Source: an uncultured Pseudomonadota bacterium (GTDB lineage: Bacteria; Pseudomonadota; Gammaproteobacteria; Burkholderiales; Rhodocyclaceae). From it: a DNA stretch of 14,103 nt. Below the pieces are notes generated by a model, which had not been told where the DNA came from, made no database searches, and saw nothing but the letters and a program-made list of their open reading frames with translations. Position 1 is the first letter of the stretch. Each line of letters starts with the position of its first letter. Made by a program: the position numbers and the translations under genes. The stretch covers positions 1-14,103 of the forward strand of contig CAMLHL010000066.1 of the NCBI GenBank assembly GCA_946479855.1, written 5' to 3'. Positions 1-6,163 of the stretch are shown here, one piece after another.

Positions 1-857
1 TGCTGATGGTCGGCCCGCCCGGCTCGGGCAAGTCGATGCTCGCCGCCCGCCTGCGCGGCCTGTTGCCGGAGCTGCAGGGCGAAGCCGCCAAGGCTTCGGC
101 CGCCGTGCTGTCGCTGGCCGGCCAGTTCCAGCCGGAAATCTTCGGCCTTCGCCCTTACCGCCAGCCGCATCACTCCGCCTCGGCCATCGCCCTCGTCGGT
201 GGCGGCAACCCGCCACGGCCGGGTGAAATCAGCCTGGCGCACCAAGGCATCCTGTTTCTCGACGAATTGCCGGAATTCGACCGCAAGGTGCTCGAAACGC
301 TGCGCGAACCGCTGGAGTCAGGGCGCGTCCATATCGCCCGCGCCGCCCGTCACGCCGAATTTCCGGCCGAATTCCAGCTGGTGGCCGCGATGAACCCCTG
401 CCCCTGCGGCTTCCACGGTCACGGCAACGGCAAGTGTCGGTGTACGCCGGACCAGATCGGCCGCTATCGCGGCAAGCTCTCCGGGCCGTTTGTCGATCGC
501 CTCGACCTGATCATCGAAGTCCCAGCCCTGCCCGCCGAGGCCTTGGCCGGTCAGCCCGACGGCGAATCCTCGGCCAGCGTCCGCCGCCGGGTCGAAGCAG
601 CGCAGGCCCGGCAACGGGCCCGCCAGTGCAAGCCCAATGCCCGTCTGAGCACGCCGGAAGTCGATGCCTGCTGCCAGCCCGACGCCGCCGGCGGCAAGCT
701 GTTGCAGCAGGCAACAGCGCAACTCGATCTGTCGGCCCGCGCCTGGCACCGCATCCTGAAGGTTGCCCGCACCATCGCCGATCTGGCCGCCAGCGATGAC
801 ATCGCTGCCGCCCACGTGGCCGAAGCCATCCAGTATCGACGGTTCGCCCGTGGCTGA
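1..857 (+). CDS. comM: ComM/YifB-family Mg-chelatase-like AAA+ ATPase, C-terminal part (5' end outside window)
   Basis: This is the C-terminal part of a ComM/YifB-type AAA+ protein. The family includes the ComM hexameric helicase, which promotes branch migration when natural transformation DNA is integrated. The reading frame is already open at the window edge (codons in phase from base 3). It begins just before the Walker A motif GPPGSGKS. The Walker B motif ILFLDELPEF follows at about residue 82 of the visible part, then the family signature MNPCPCG and a Cys-containing stretch (GNGKCRC), and finally a helical Mg-chelatase C-terminal domain ending in HVAEAIQYRR. The Lon-like N-terminal domain normally found in the family lies upstream of the window. 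The gene overlaps the next one by 8 bp, so the two are probably co-transcribed. The family assignment is firm; competence in this organism is inference. Confidence 0.93.
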   Translation, partial: LMVGPPGSGKSMLAARLRGLLPELQGEAAKASAAVLSLAGQFQPEIFGLRPYRQPHHSASAIALVGGGNPPRPGEISLAHQGILFLDELPEFDRKVLETLREPLESGRVHIARAARHAEFPAEFQLVAAMNPCPCGFHGHGNGKCRCTPDQIGRYRGKLSGPFVDRLDLIIEVPALPAEALAGQPDGESSASVRRRVEAAQARQRARQCKPNARLSTPEVDACCQPDAAGGKLLQQATAQLDLSARAWHRILKVARTIADLAASDDIAAAHVAEAIQYRRFARG

Positions 858-2055
858 ACGCGGCAACCAGCTCCACACGCGTGCCGTGACGATGCTGCTG
901 GCGGCGCTGTCGGCACTCGGCCCGTTTTCCATCGACGCCTACCTGCCCTCGTTCCACGAGATCGCCGACAAGCTCAATGCCACGCCCATCGAGGTGCAGC
1001 AGACGCTTTCCGCCTACCTGTTCGCCTTCGCGGCGATGACCCTCTGGCACGGGGCCATTTCCGACCATTTCGGCCGGCGCAAGGTCATCTTCGTGGCGCT
1101 TGGCCTCTTTTCGGCCGCCTCGATCGGCTGCGCCCTGGCCACGAGCATCGGCCAGCTCTGGTTCTGGCGCGCCATGCAGGGGGTCACGGCCGGCGCCGGT
1201 ATCGTCGTCAGCCGCGCCATCGTCCGCGATCTGTTCGACGGCGCCGCCGCCCAGCGGCTGATGGCACACATCACCATGATGTTCGCCATGGCGCCGGCGA
1301 TCGCGCCGCTGATCGGCGGCCAGTTCCAGCGCTGGCTTGGCTGGCGCTCGGTTTTTGGCTTTTTGGCCGGGTTGACCGTAGTGCTCGGGCTGGCCTGCTG
1401 GAAACTGCTGCCGGAAACCCTGCCGCCGGAAAAGCGCCAGCCGTTCAATCACCGCTACTTGCTGGCCACCTACCGCAAGGTGCTGAGCACGCCGAGCTTC
1501 CTGTTTGCCTGCGGCGGGCTGGCCACGAATTTCTGCGGCTTCTTCGTCTACGTGCTGTCGGCGCCGGTCTTCCTGATGAAGCATCTCGGCTTGCCGGAAA
1601 CCGCTTTTCTGTGGCTGTTCGGGCCCTCGATGTGCGGCCTGATGAGCGGTTCCTGGGTCATCGGCCGCCTTGCTGGCAAACGCCCCCCCGAAGCTGCCGT
1701 CACCTACGGCTATATCGTCATGGGCTGCGCCGCCCTGCTCAATGTGGCACTCAACCTGACCTTGCCGCCGGCCGTACCGTGGAGTGTCATTCCGATCTTC
1801 ATCTACACCTTCGGCATGGCCATGACGACACCCAGCCTGACCCTGTTCGCCCTCGATCCTTTCCCTGCCCAGCGCGGCCTCGCCGCTTCCTGCCAGACTT
1901 TCCTGCAGGCCGGCTTCAACGGCATCGTCGCCGCCGTGATCGCGCCGCTGGCCTGGGGCTCCACCCTGTCGCTGGCACTGACGATGGCCGGCTTCCTCAG
2001 CCTCGGCGCCTTGTCGAGCTACCTGCAGCGCCGCTCGACCCTGCCGCCGGGGTAG
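850..2055 (+). CDS. Bcr/CflA-type MFS multidrug efflux transporter
   Basis: This is a 401-aa inner-membrane transporter of the major facilitator superfamily, most like the Bcr/CflA drug:H+ antiporter group. The first helix carries GPFSIDAYLPSF. The loop between helices 2 and 3 has the MFS motif A (GAISDHFGRRK). A motif C-like stretch (AMAPAIAPLIGG) sits near helix 5. About twelve hydrophobic segments are visible, and the length is normal for the family. I chose the GTG at 850 because it gives the usual short cytoplasmic N-terminus and overlaps the comM stop by 8 bp, typical of translational coupling; an in-frame ATG further upstream lies inside comM. The substrate cannot be read from the sequence. 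Bicyclomycin, chloramphenicol and sulfonamide export are known in relatives. Confidence 0.9.
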   Translation: MAERGNQLHTRAVTMLLAALSALGPFSIDAYLPSFHEIADKLNATPIEVQQTLSAYLFAFAAMTLWHGAISDHFGRRKVIFVALGLFSAASIGCALATSIGQLWFWRAMQGVTAGAGIVVSRAIVRDLFDGAAAQRLMAHITMMFAMAPAIAPLIGGQFQRWLGWRSVFGFLAGLTVVLGLACWKLLPETLPPEKRQPFNHRYLLATYRKVLSTPSFLFACGGLATNFCGFFVYVLSAPVFLMKHLGLPETAFLWLFGPSMCGLMSGSWVIGRLAGKRPPEAAVTYGYIVMGCAALLNVALNLTLPPAVPWSVIPIFIYTFGMAMTTPSLTLFALDPFPAQRGLAASCQTFLQAGFNGIVAAVIAPLAWGSTLSLALTMAGFLSLGALSSYLQRRSTLPPG

Positions 2056-2106
2056 GCCGCGGCATCGAGACGGAGTCTCGTCGCTCGGAAATTCAGCAAG
2101 GTCGGA

Positions 2107-2148
2107 TATGATGAACAGCCGCGGGCAAGCACTTAAACTTGCTTGCCC
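2107..2148 (+). promoter_or_regulatory. Candidate -10 box and 5'-UTR hairpin of the BamE-like lipoprotein gene
   Basis: A TATGAT hexamer at 2107-2112 fits a sigma-70 -10 box, but no good -35 box stands at the right distance. Just after the expected transcription start is a perfect 8-bp inverted repeat (GGGCAAGC at 2123-2130, GCTTGCCC at 2141-2148) with an AT-rich 10-base loop. The ribosome site GGAG (2158-2161) and ATG (2167) follow. The hairpin has no T-tract, so a leader structure or operator is likelier than a terminator. Confidence 0.4.
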
Positions 2149-2166
2149 CTGCCTGCCGGAGTCCGT

Positions 2167-2661
2167 ATGAAACTACCCACCTGGATTGCCACCGCCGCCT
2201 CGGCCATCGTCGCCGCCGCGCTCCCCGCCTGCGATGCCGTCAATCTGCCGGAAATCAAGCCGGGCCTGACCACCGAGAGCGAAGTTCGAGCCCGCCTGGG
2301 CGAACCCGGCTTCGTCCACCGGAACGACGACGCTACGGTGACCTGGGAATACACCCGCCAACCCAGCGGCACCAACTGCTACATGATCACCTTCGGCCCC
2401 GACCACGTGGTTAGCAAGTTTGAACAGGTGCTCAACGAAGCCAACTACGCCCGGGTACGCGAGGGCATGAGCCAGGACGACGTGCGCCGCCTGCTCGGCG
2501 CGCCGGGGAGCAAGGTCGTCTTCGACAACCTGGGCGAGGAAATCTGGGAATGGCGCATCGAAGGCATACCACCGCTCGACGAAACCTATTTCATGGTCCA
2601 TTTCGACACCGCTCGCGGCGGCGTCAAGAAAACCTCGAAGCGGATCCAGCAAAAGGGTTGA
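2167..2661 (+). CDS. Outer-membrane-type lipoprotein with two BamE/SmpA-like domains
   Basis: This is a 164-aa predicted lipoprotein. Residues 1-21 form a signal peptide ending in LPAC, a plausible lipobox with Cys22 as the lipidated residue. The mature part holds two similar units. The first (about 34-75) starts IKPGLTTESEVRARLGEPG and ends in TWEYTR. The second (about 97-140) starts VREGMSQDDVRRLLGAPGSK and ends in EIWEWRI. This G-x-(T/S)-xx-(E/D)V-xx-(R/L)LG-x-P pattern followed by a W-containing strand is the fold signature of BamE/SmpA/OmlA proteins. The E. coli BamE has one such domain, so the duplication marks this as a relative rather than BamE itself. I chose ATG 2167 because GGAG lies 5 bases upstream; an in-frame TTG at 2143 would sit inside the leader hairpin and hide the signal peptide. 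Confidence 0.75.
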   Translation: MKLPTWIATAASAIVAAALPACDAVNLPEIKPGLTTESEVRARLGEPGFVHRNDDATVTWEYTRQPSGTNCYMITFGPDHVVSKFEQVLNEANYARVREGMSQDDVRRLLGAPGSKVVFDNLGEEIWEWRIEGIPPLDETYFMVHFDTARGGVKKTSKRIQQKG

Positions 2662-2691
2662 GTCCGCCAAACCCGGGGCTGCGCCGGAGAC

Positions 2692-2874
2692 TCAGTCCTC
2701 GATCATGCAGATCTCGACTGCACTGGCCGGGATCTGATAGTCGGCGGCCAGTTGCGTTCTGGCCAGTTCGACGATGGCCTGGATTTCCATGGCCGGAAAA
2801 TGCCGCGCACCGGCAAAATTTTGCGGCAAGCCGGCGCGGTCCTGGGTGATGCGATAGTGCACCTTGACGTTCAT
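2692..2874 (-). CDS. Small conserved-looking protein of unknown function (60 aa)
   Basis: This is a 60-aa soluble protein with no signal peptide or membrane segment. I do not recognise the family. It reads as an alternating basic/hydrophobic start (MNVKVHYRITQD), a central helix (about residues 28-43, AMEIQAIVELARTQLA) and an acidic tail ending in CMIED. An AAAGG ribosome site lies about 8 bases before the ATG. Codon use is GC-rich, like the host genes around it. It lies 86 bp downstream of mobA on the same strand, so it could be the last gene of that operon or have its own promoter. It converges with the lipoprotein gene, with 30 bp between the two stops. Confidence 0.6.
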   Translation of the reverse strand: MNVKVHYRITQDRAGLPQNFAGARHFPAMEIQAIVELARTQLAADYQIPASAVEICMIED

Positions 2875-2905
2875 TGCTGTTAACCTTTTATGCGTTTATT
2901 GATTC

Positions 2906-2917
2906 CTGCGCGCGCAG
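2906..2917. repeat. 12-bp perfect palindrome upstream of the 60-aa gene
   Basis: CTGCGCGCGCAG is a perfect palindrome in the 86-bp gap between mobA and the 60-aa gene. It could be a protein-binding site or simply alternating GC. No partner site was seen nearby. Confidence 0.35.
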
Positions 2918-2960
2918 TCTAGGCTGAATTTCGCGCTGCACAATACGGGTTTTCCACAGG

Positions 2961-3554
2961 TTAAGCGTTTGTTCCGTCGGCGTTTATGGACAGGTCATCC
3001 AGCGTGTTGAAGTTGCGGAAAGCCAGCGGCTGGTCATCAAAGTCCACCTCGCAGGCCCCCATCTCGGCGCACCACTGGGCGACGCGGCGCCCTCCCCGCG
3101 CCAGGTAGGCGGCGAGCGGTTCCTGCAAAGGGGTCCGGGCCAGGCAGAACACCGGATGCAGCCGTCCTTCGGCCCGTGCGATGGCCAGATCGGCACCGGC
3201 CGCAAGCAGGCCGGCATACAGGCGGGCGGCAAGATCGGCCGGCAGATAAGGGGAATCGCAAGGGACGGTCAGGACCAGCGGCGTCCGGGCGACGCGCAAG
3301 GCTGCATGTAACCCGGCCAGGGGTCCGGCAAAGTCGGGGATTTCGTCAGAAAAGACCGGGTAGCCGAGGGCAGCATAGTCGGCCTGGCTGCGATTGGCAT
3401 TGATCAACAGGGTCTCGACCTGCACGGCCAGCCGATCGATCACATGGCGCACCAGCGGGCGTCCGTCGAGCAACTGCAAGCCCTTGTCCACGCCGCCCAT
3501 GCGCCGGCCCAGGCCGCCGGCCAGGACAACGCCGGTGATCGCCGGCCGCGCCAT
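2961..3554 (-). CDS. mobA: Molybdenum cofactor guanylyltransferase MobA
   Basis: MobA links GMP to molybdopterin to make the MGD (bis-MGD) cofactor of DMSO-reductase-family enzymes such as formate dehydrogenases and nitrate reductases. The 197-aa protein shows the nucleotide-binding signature LAGGLGRRMGGVDKG (residues 11-25), a GPLAGL motif near residue 78, a metal-binding stretch VPCDSPYLP, and the C-terminal FRNFNT motif. Length is normal. I chose the ATG at 3554 rather than an in-frame start 21 bp upstream because it overlaps the stop of the DsrE-like gene in TGATG, a typical coupling arrangement. It is the third gene of the GcvH-like/DsrE-like/mobA operon. The nearby selenocysteine tRNA makes a selenocysteine- and molybdenum-containing formate dehydrogenase a reasonable guess for the customer enzyme, which is outside this window. 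Confidence 0.95.
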   Translation of the reverse strand: MARPAITGVVLAGGLGRRMGGVDKGLQLLDGRPLVRHVIDRLAVQVETLLINANRSQADYAALGYPVFSDEIPDFAGPLAGLHAALRVARTPLVLTVPCDSPYLPADLAARLYAGLLAAGADLAIARAEGRLHPVFCLARTPLQEPLAAYLARGGRRVAQWCAEMGACEVDFDDQPLAFRNFNTLDDLSINADGTNA

Positions 3555-3928
3555 CAGAAAACCAGCGTCCGCCACGCCGGGTCCAGCGTGCGGGCGACGA
3601 AGGCCGTAGCACCGGCGGCAGCGGTGCGCGGCAAGAGTTTTTCGGGTTCGGCAACCCAGGCGGCACGCGCCATGCTGCAGGCCAGCAGGCGGACATCCTC
3701 GGCCAACAGTTCGCGCAGGAATTCGGCGATCGACTTCTCCCGCTCCGCCGTTGCATAGCGATCATCGGCCACCCCCTCGACCAGCCAGCGTACAGCCGGC
3801 CCGGCGAAATGGATTTCCACCTCGGCCTCCAGCGCCCGGGCCGCCAGCGCATGAACCAGCGGCGTCACGCACAGGTCGGGACGATCCGGCGTCGCCGCCC
3901 AGATCAGCAAGGCGAGCTTGTCAGGCAA
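3554..3928 (-). CDS. DsrE-family sulfur-transfer-like protein (TTG start)
   Basis: This is a 124-aa single-domain protein resembling the DsrE/DsrF/YchN family, whose best-known members relay sulfur as cysteine persulfide (TusBCD, DsrEFH). The pattern is typical. A first strand (KLALLIWAA) is followed by helix PLVHALAARALE, strand VEIHFAGPAV, and then the diagnostic late strand and turn RLLACSMA, with Cys84 as the candidate active cysteine. A second Cys is at position 20. The start is TTG at 3928. It has a perfect GGAGG at 3935-3939 six bases upstream and overlaps the previous gene's stop by 8 bp, and no ATG fits as well. The stop overlaps the mobA ATG. Sulfur transfer is known for the family; here it is inference. 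Confidence 0.72.
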   Translation of the reverse strand: MPDKLALLIWAATPDRPDLCVTPLVHALAARALEAEVEIHFAGPAVRWLVEGVADDRYATAEREKSIAEFLRELLAEDVRLLACSMARAAWVAEPEKLLPRTAAAGATAFVARTLDPAWRTLVF

Positions 3929-4355
3929 AGCAGGCCTCCGGTTCGATCTTCAGGATGTGCCGGCGGTAGGAGGCGGCATCGACCAGGGTCGATTTCTCGT
4001 CAGCCCAGCGGGTTGGCCTGACCCGCGCCATCCAGCCGGCGCTGTAAGGTTCGGTATTGAGCAGTTTCGGCCGCTCCTCGGCCGTGTCGTTGCCTTCGAG
4101 CAGGACAAAGGAGACCGGCGCGTGCACCGCCAGCACCGTCTTGCGACACTCCACCGTCCCCATGCCCCGCCCGATCCCGACGTCGGCACCTGGCGGCTTG
4201 CTGGTGAAGGCAATGATCTCGCCGGCCAGGAAAATTCCGAAACTGCTGGCCCCAATCAACAACTCGTTCTCGCCCAGTTCCTGCACCCACATGTCGTGGG
4301 CCGGGCAATAGAGGCGATCGTCAGGAATGGAGCCGGAAAAAGGTTGGTGGGCCAT
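3921..4355 (-). CDS. GcvH-like lipoyl-carrier protein
   Basis: This is a 144-aa protein of the glycine cleavage H-protein family. The region GTVECRKTVLAVHAPVS (residues 66-82) aligns with the lipoylation loop of GcvH (E-S-V-K...APVSG), placing Lys72 as the likely lipoylated residue. LLNTEPYSAGWMARVRP (98-114) matches the canonical NxxPYxxGW block, and the C-terminal helix starts LVDAASYRRH. The loop differs from a normal GcvH (CRK in place of SVK, no Gly after APVS). The gene sits with dsrE- and mobA-like genes, not with gcvT or gcvP. It may therefore be a special lipoate-binding protein, as in sulfur-oxidising sHdr systems, rather than the housekeeping H protein. The start ATG 4355 lacks a clear ribosome site; reading further upstream crosses unlikely sequence. 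Confidence 0.75.
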   Translation of the reverse strand: MAHQPFSGSIPDDRLYCPAHDMWVQELGENELLIGASSFGIFLAGEIIAFTSKPPGADVGIGRGMGTVECRKTVLAVHAPVSFVLLEGNDTAEERPKLLNTEPYSAGWMARVRPTRWADEKSTLVDAASYRRHILKIEPEACFA

Positions 4356-4498
4356 GGCGAGTGAATGTGAAGCTGGGTTGGCAATGCTTTCAGGACGCGA
4401 TGACACGCCGCAGACGGCCAGCGAAATCCCCGTGGGAAATTGCTTTGGCACGGCAAGGCGCCATCTGCCAAGTCGCGGATGGATTGCGAAAAAAAGCG

Positions 4499-4518
4499 GG
4501 CGGAAGAGAGCAGGAGTC
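4499..4518. repeat. Left attachment site (attL-type), 20-bp direct repeat of the selC 3' end
   Basis: The sequence GGCGGAAGAGAGCAGGAGTC is identical to 14000-14019, which is the 3' acceptor and T-stem end of the selenocysteine tRNA gene. The bases outside differ (GG before and TT after here; CT before and GA after at the right). This is the expected remnant of the original tRNA end, pushed away when the element integrated. GC content and gene style change sharply across it. Confidence 0.9.
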
Positions 4519-4577
4519 TTTTCCGATGTTTCTAAGTTGTTGAATTTTATGAATACCCGCAAACCAGTAAGAGAAGG

Positions 4578-4586
4578 TTTGTAGCA
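4578..4586 (+). promoter_or_regulatory. TTTGTAGCA motif at the left end (candidate integrase arm site)
   Basis: TTTGTAGCA occurs here, 59 bp inside the left 20-bp repeat. It occurs twice near the right end (13917-13925, 13930-13938), the nearer copy 61 bp inside the right repeat. Repeated short motifs at similar distances from both cores are what arm-type recombinase binding sites look like. A chance match of nine bases in 9.5 kb is possible. Confidence 0.35.
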
Positions 4587-4647
4587 GTTCTGAGGGTCAT
4601 TCTGGGTCATCGCTTAGTCACGGTCAAGGCTACCTTCCTTGTGTGAG

Positions 4648-4788
4648 TGATTTTCAAATCCCTCCCCTGCAAATCACAACCATAGTCATCAACAGGTCGC
4701 GTTTTTTCTAAGACTTCTCACCTGGACAAGAACGCGCCATAACTGCGCCAGAGTTGATATGCCAATCGGATTGATGCAGGATGCATCG
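4648..4788 (+). repeat. Type B adapter repeat, copy 1
   Basis: This ~140-bp stretch is closely similar to 8880-9019. The best-conserved part is the first ~55 bases (TGATTTTCAAATCCCTCCCC, then GCAAATCACAACCATAG and ATCAACAGGTC). The end is also well kept (GTTGATATGCCAAT, TGCAGGATG). The middle is more diverged. It has no coding pattern and stops about 20 bp before the start of the 82-aa protein gene. With the rest of 4519-4808 it forms the only gene-free stretch at the left end of the element. Confidence 0.8.
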
Positions 4789-4808
4789 TCTTCTACAGGA
4801 GAACGATG

Positions 4809-5057
4809 ATGGCGAACACCAAGACCACAGGGAGCAAAGCCGCAACTGCAGCCTCGAAAGTGTTGCAGAGCAAATCGACTGGGGCCACCTCGAAGGCCGC
4901 AGCAGGTAGTGCGCTATCTCAAACCGGAGCGCCAACAAAGCAGTCGTCGGCGGCAGCGGCCTCCAAGGCGTCGCAAGTGTTGAGAGATGGGCGCACGAGT
5001 GCGCAATCGAAGTCTGCCGCCGGTAGCACGTTGGCCCAAGCCAAGTCGAAGAAATAG
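4809..5057 (+). CDS. Small Ala/Ser/Lys-rich protein with an internal repeat
   Basis: This is an 82-aa, strongly basic, low-complexity protein made almost only of Ala, Ser, Lys, Thr, Gly and Gln. It contains two copies of a unit of about 24 residues. The first runs SKVLQSKSTGATSKAAAGSALSQ; the second has the same pattern, SQVLRDGRTSAQSKSAAGSTLAQ. There is no membrane segment or signal peptide. Composition resembles histone-tail-like or nucleoid-binding peptides, but I do not recognise a function. ATG 4809 is preferred over the ATG directly before it (4806) because the GGAG at 4799-4802 is then at the usual distance. It is the first cargo gene after a type B repeat and is followed by a small membrane protein 19 bp on. 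Confidence 0.6.
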   Translation: MANTKTTGSKAATAASKVLQSKSTGATSKAAAGSALSQTGAPTKQSSAAAASKASQVLRDGRTSAQSKSAAGSTLAQAKSKK

Positions 5058-5076
5058 GTTGCTGACTGTCTTTGAA

Positions 5077-5463
5077 ATGCGAATTACCAACCGGCATCGA
5101 ATTATTGCGGCAGCACTCTACTTGATCGCTGCATTCTTCTTTGGCGGAATCATTTCAATTTTGGTGGCAATTGGTGGGAAGGAAGGTGTGAGCATTTTGC
5201 TTTCACCAGAAAGTGCAGCGCGTCCTGCAGTCATTTACATGGTTGTAGCTGGCCTTTTTTCCTTAACGATTTCAATTTTGCTTTTTTGCCCCGTTTCACT
5301 TTCGCGATCCAATTGGCTGGTGATATTGGTCTGTGCGATCCTAGTGGCGCTTATTGGTATGTTTTTCGCACCAATTTCGCTTATTGCGACGACAGTCCCC
5401 GTTTGGTTTCTACATAAGCTCCATCGCGATGAAACCCCATGGGGTCACGATCAACCCCTGTGA
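5077..5463 (+). CDS. Small multi-pass membrane protein of unknown function
   Basis: This is a 128-aa protein with three or four hydrophobic segments: about 9-32 (IIAAALYLIAAFFFGGIISI), 51-71 (VIYMVVAGLFSLTISILLF) and a long one at about 80-112 that could cross twice. A basic segment and the tail HDQPL end it. No family was recognised. No ribosome site is clear before ATG 5077. Codon use is AT-richer than in the host genes. Its stop codon lies inside the first type A repeat (the TGA of CCTGTGAATAACT), so the repeat directly abuts and partly encodes the gene's end. Small membrane proteins in such arrays are often immunity or stress proteins, but nothing here proves it. Confidence 0.6.
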   Translation: MRITNRHRIIAAALYLIAAFFFGGIISILVAIGGKEGVSILLSPESAARPAVIYMVVAGLFSLTISILLFCPVSLSRSNWLVILVCAILVALIGMFFAPISLIATTVPVWFLHKLHRDETPWGHDQPL

Positions 5464-5533
5464 ATAACTCAGGTGGTGGGTAGATATTCCTAAGATCGGA
5501 AAAACCGCGCATGAAGCGATTGTGAGGATTTGG
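5455..5533 (+). repeat. Type A adapter repeat, copy 1
   Basis: This is one of three related ~80-bp sequences (others at 7337-7413 and 9730-9810). The shared parts are CCNGTGAATAACT, then GGTGG, then a GG-TCGAGAAAACCGCGCATGG-like block, and GCGATTGTGAG just before the next start codon. In this copy CCTG...CAGG around TGAATAACT forms a small hairpin. Middle bases have diverged. It separates gene 5077-5463 from gene 5539-5847. Confidence 0.8.
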
Positions 5534-5538
5534 GAAGC

Positions 5539-5847
5539 ATGAAGAACATTCAAGTGATCGACGGCGCTGATAACTGCGTCTATGACGTATTTGCGGCCAC
5601 CGACGAAGAATTCGCCCTGATCTTTCCTGATGGTCAGGATGTTGCCTTCATCGATGAAGTGAGGAATCGTTCATCAAAAGAGGCATTGGGTGACACCTTC
5701 TCGCGGATATGGGAGCGTCGTTTGCGGAAGTGCGATGCGATGGGGATACACGGCATTCTGTTCTATGAACTAGAGCGGAAAAAGAAGTATTACCCTACCC
5801 GGCGCGATGAAGAGGCAGCGAATCCCAATGGGTCACGGCTTCGATAG
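5539..5847 (+). CDS. Hypothetical soluble protein (102 aa)
   Basis: This is a 102-aa acidic-to-neutral soluble protein with no signal peptide or membrane segment. Its features are an N-terminal strand-rich part (KNIQVIDGADNCVYDVFAAT), the acidic stretch DEEFALIFPDGQDVAFIDEV, a basic helix (RIWERRLRKCDAMG) and a conserved-looking end HGILFYELERKKKYYPTRRDEE. I have no firm family name. The ORF extends to a TTG nine bases upstream, but ATG 5539 directly follows the type A repeat and has a GGGAAG-like site. It is the first of four plus-strand genes between type A copies 1 and 2. The next gene starts 12 bp after its stop. Confidence 0.65.
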   Translation: MKNIQVIDGADNCVYDVFAATDEEFALIFPDGQDVAFIDEVRNRSSKEALGDTFSRIWERRLRKCDAMGIHGILFYELERKKKYYPTRRDEEAANPNGSRLR

Positions 5848-5858
5848 CGGTTGGCATC

Positions 5859-6163
5859 ATGGCTGACTATTCATCCATTGATCCGGTTATTAACGCCTGG
5901 GTCGAGCGCCATGGATTTAACCTTTACATTCGCTACGCTGACGGCCCGGAATGTAGGAACGTGTATGTTCCGGCAATGGTGAGTGCGGCCAAATCTGGAT
6001 CGATCCACCGGAGTCGGATGAGGTGGGGCTACATGCTGCCGACGTGGAAACACGTAACGATGAAGAGATGCACCAGGATTGGCATGTGCCTGTGCATAAG
6101 CTAGAACATGCTCTTGACGAAGCTCTGGCGTTCGTTCGGCAATGGATGAGAAGGGATGGCTGA
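5859..6163 (+). pseudogene. Frameshifted small hypothetical gene
   Basis: The first part (MADYSSIDPVINAWVERHGFNLYIRYADGPECRNVY) reads well from ATG 5859. In that frame the protein then runs into unlikely sequence and stops at 6104. A second frame, one base back, carries a good C-terminus from about 5990: QIWIDPPESDEVGLHAADVE, then HVPVHKLEHALDEALAFVRQWMRRDG, ending at TGA 6161-6163. A TAG in that frame at 5954 puts the shift between 5957 and about 5990. The intact product would be about 101 aa. Its true stop overlaps the next gene by 8 bp, the same coupling as elsewhere in the array, which supports the reconstruction. One missing base or a sequencing error explains it. No classical -1 slippery heptamer was seen. 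Confidence 0.7.

Noticed and set aside
511..1584. A 357-aa minus-strand open frame
   Set aside because: It lies opposite the comM end and the efflux pump, both clear genes. Its protein is rich in Arg, Gly and Ala with no domain pattern, as expected of the antisense of GC-rich coding DNA.
2692..2874. The 60-aa gene as a molybdenum-cofactor gene
   Set aside because: It lies after mobA on the same strand, but has no motif linking it to cofactor synthesis, and the 86-bp gap permits independent expression.
5957..5990. Programmed -1 frameshift in the gene at 5859-6163
   Set aside because: No X XXY YYZ heptamer or following stem was found in the only stretch where the shift can occur. A lost base is the simpler reading.
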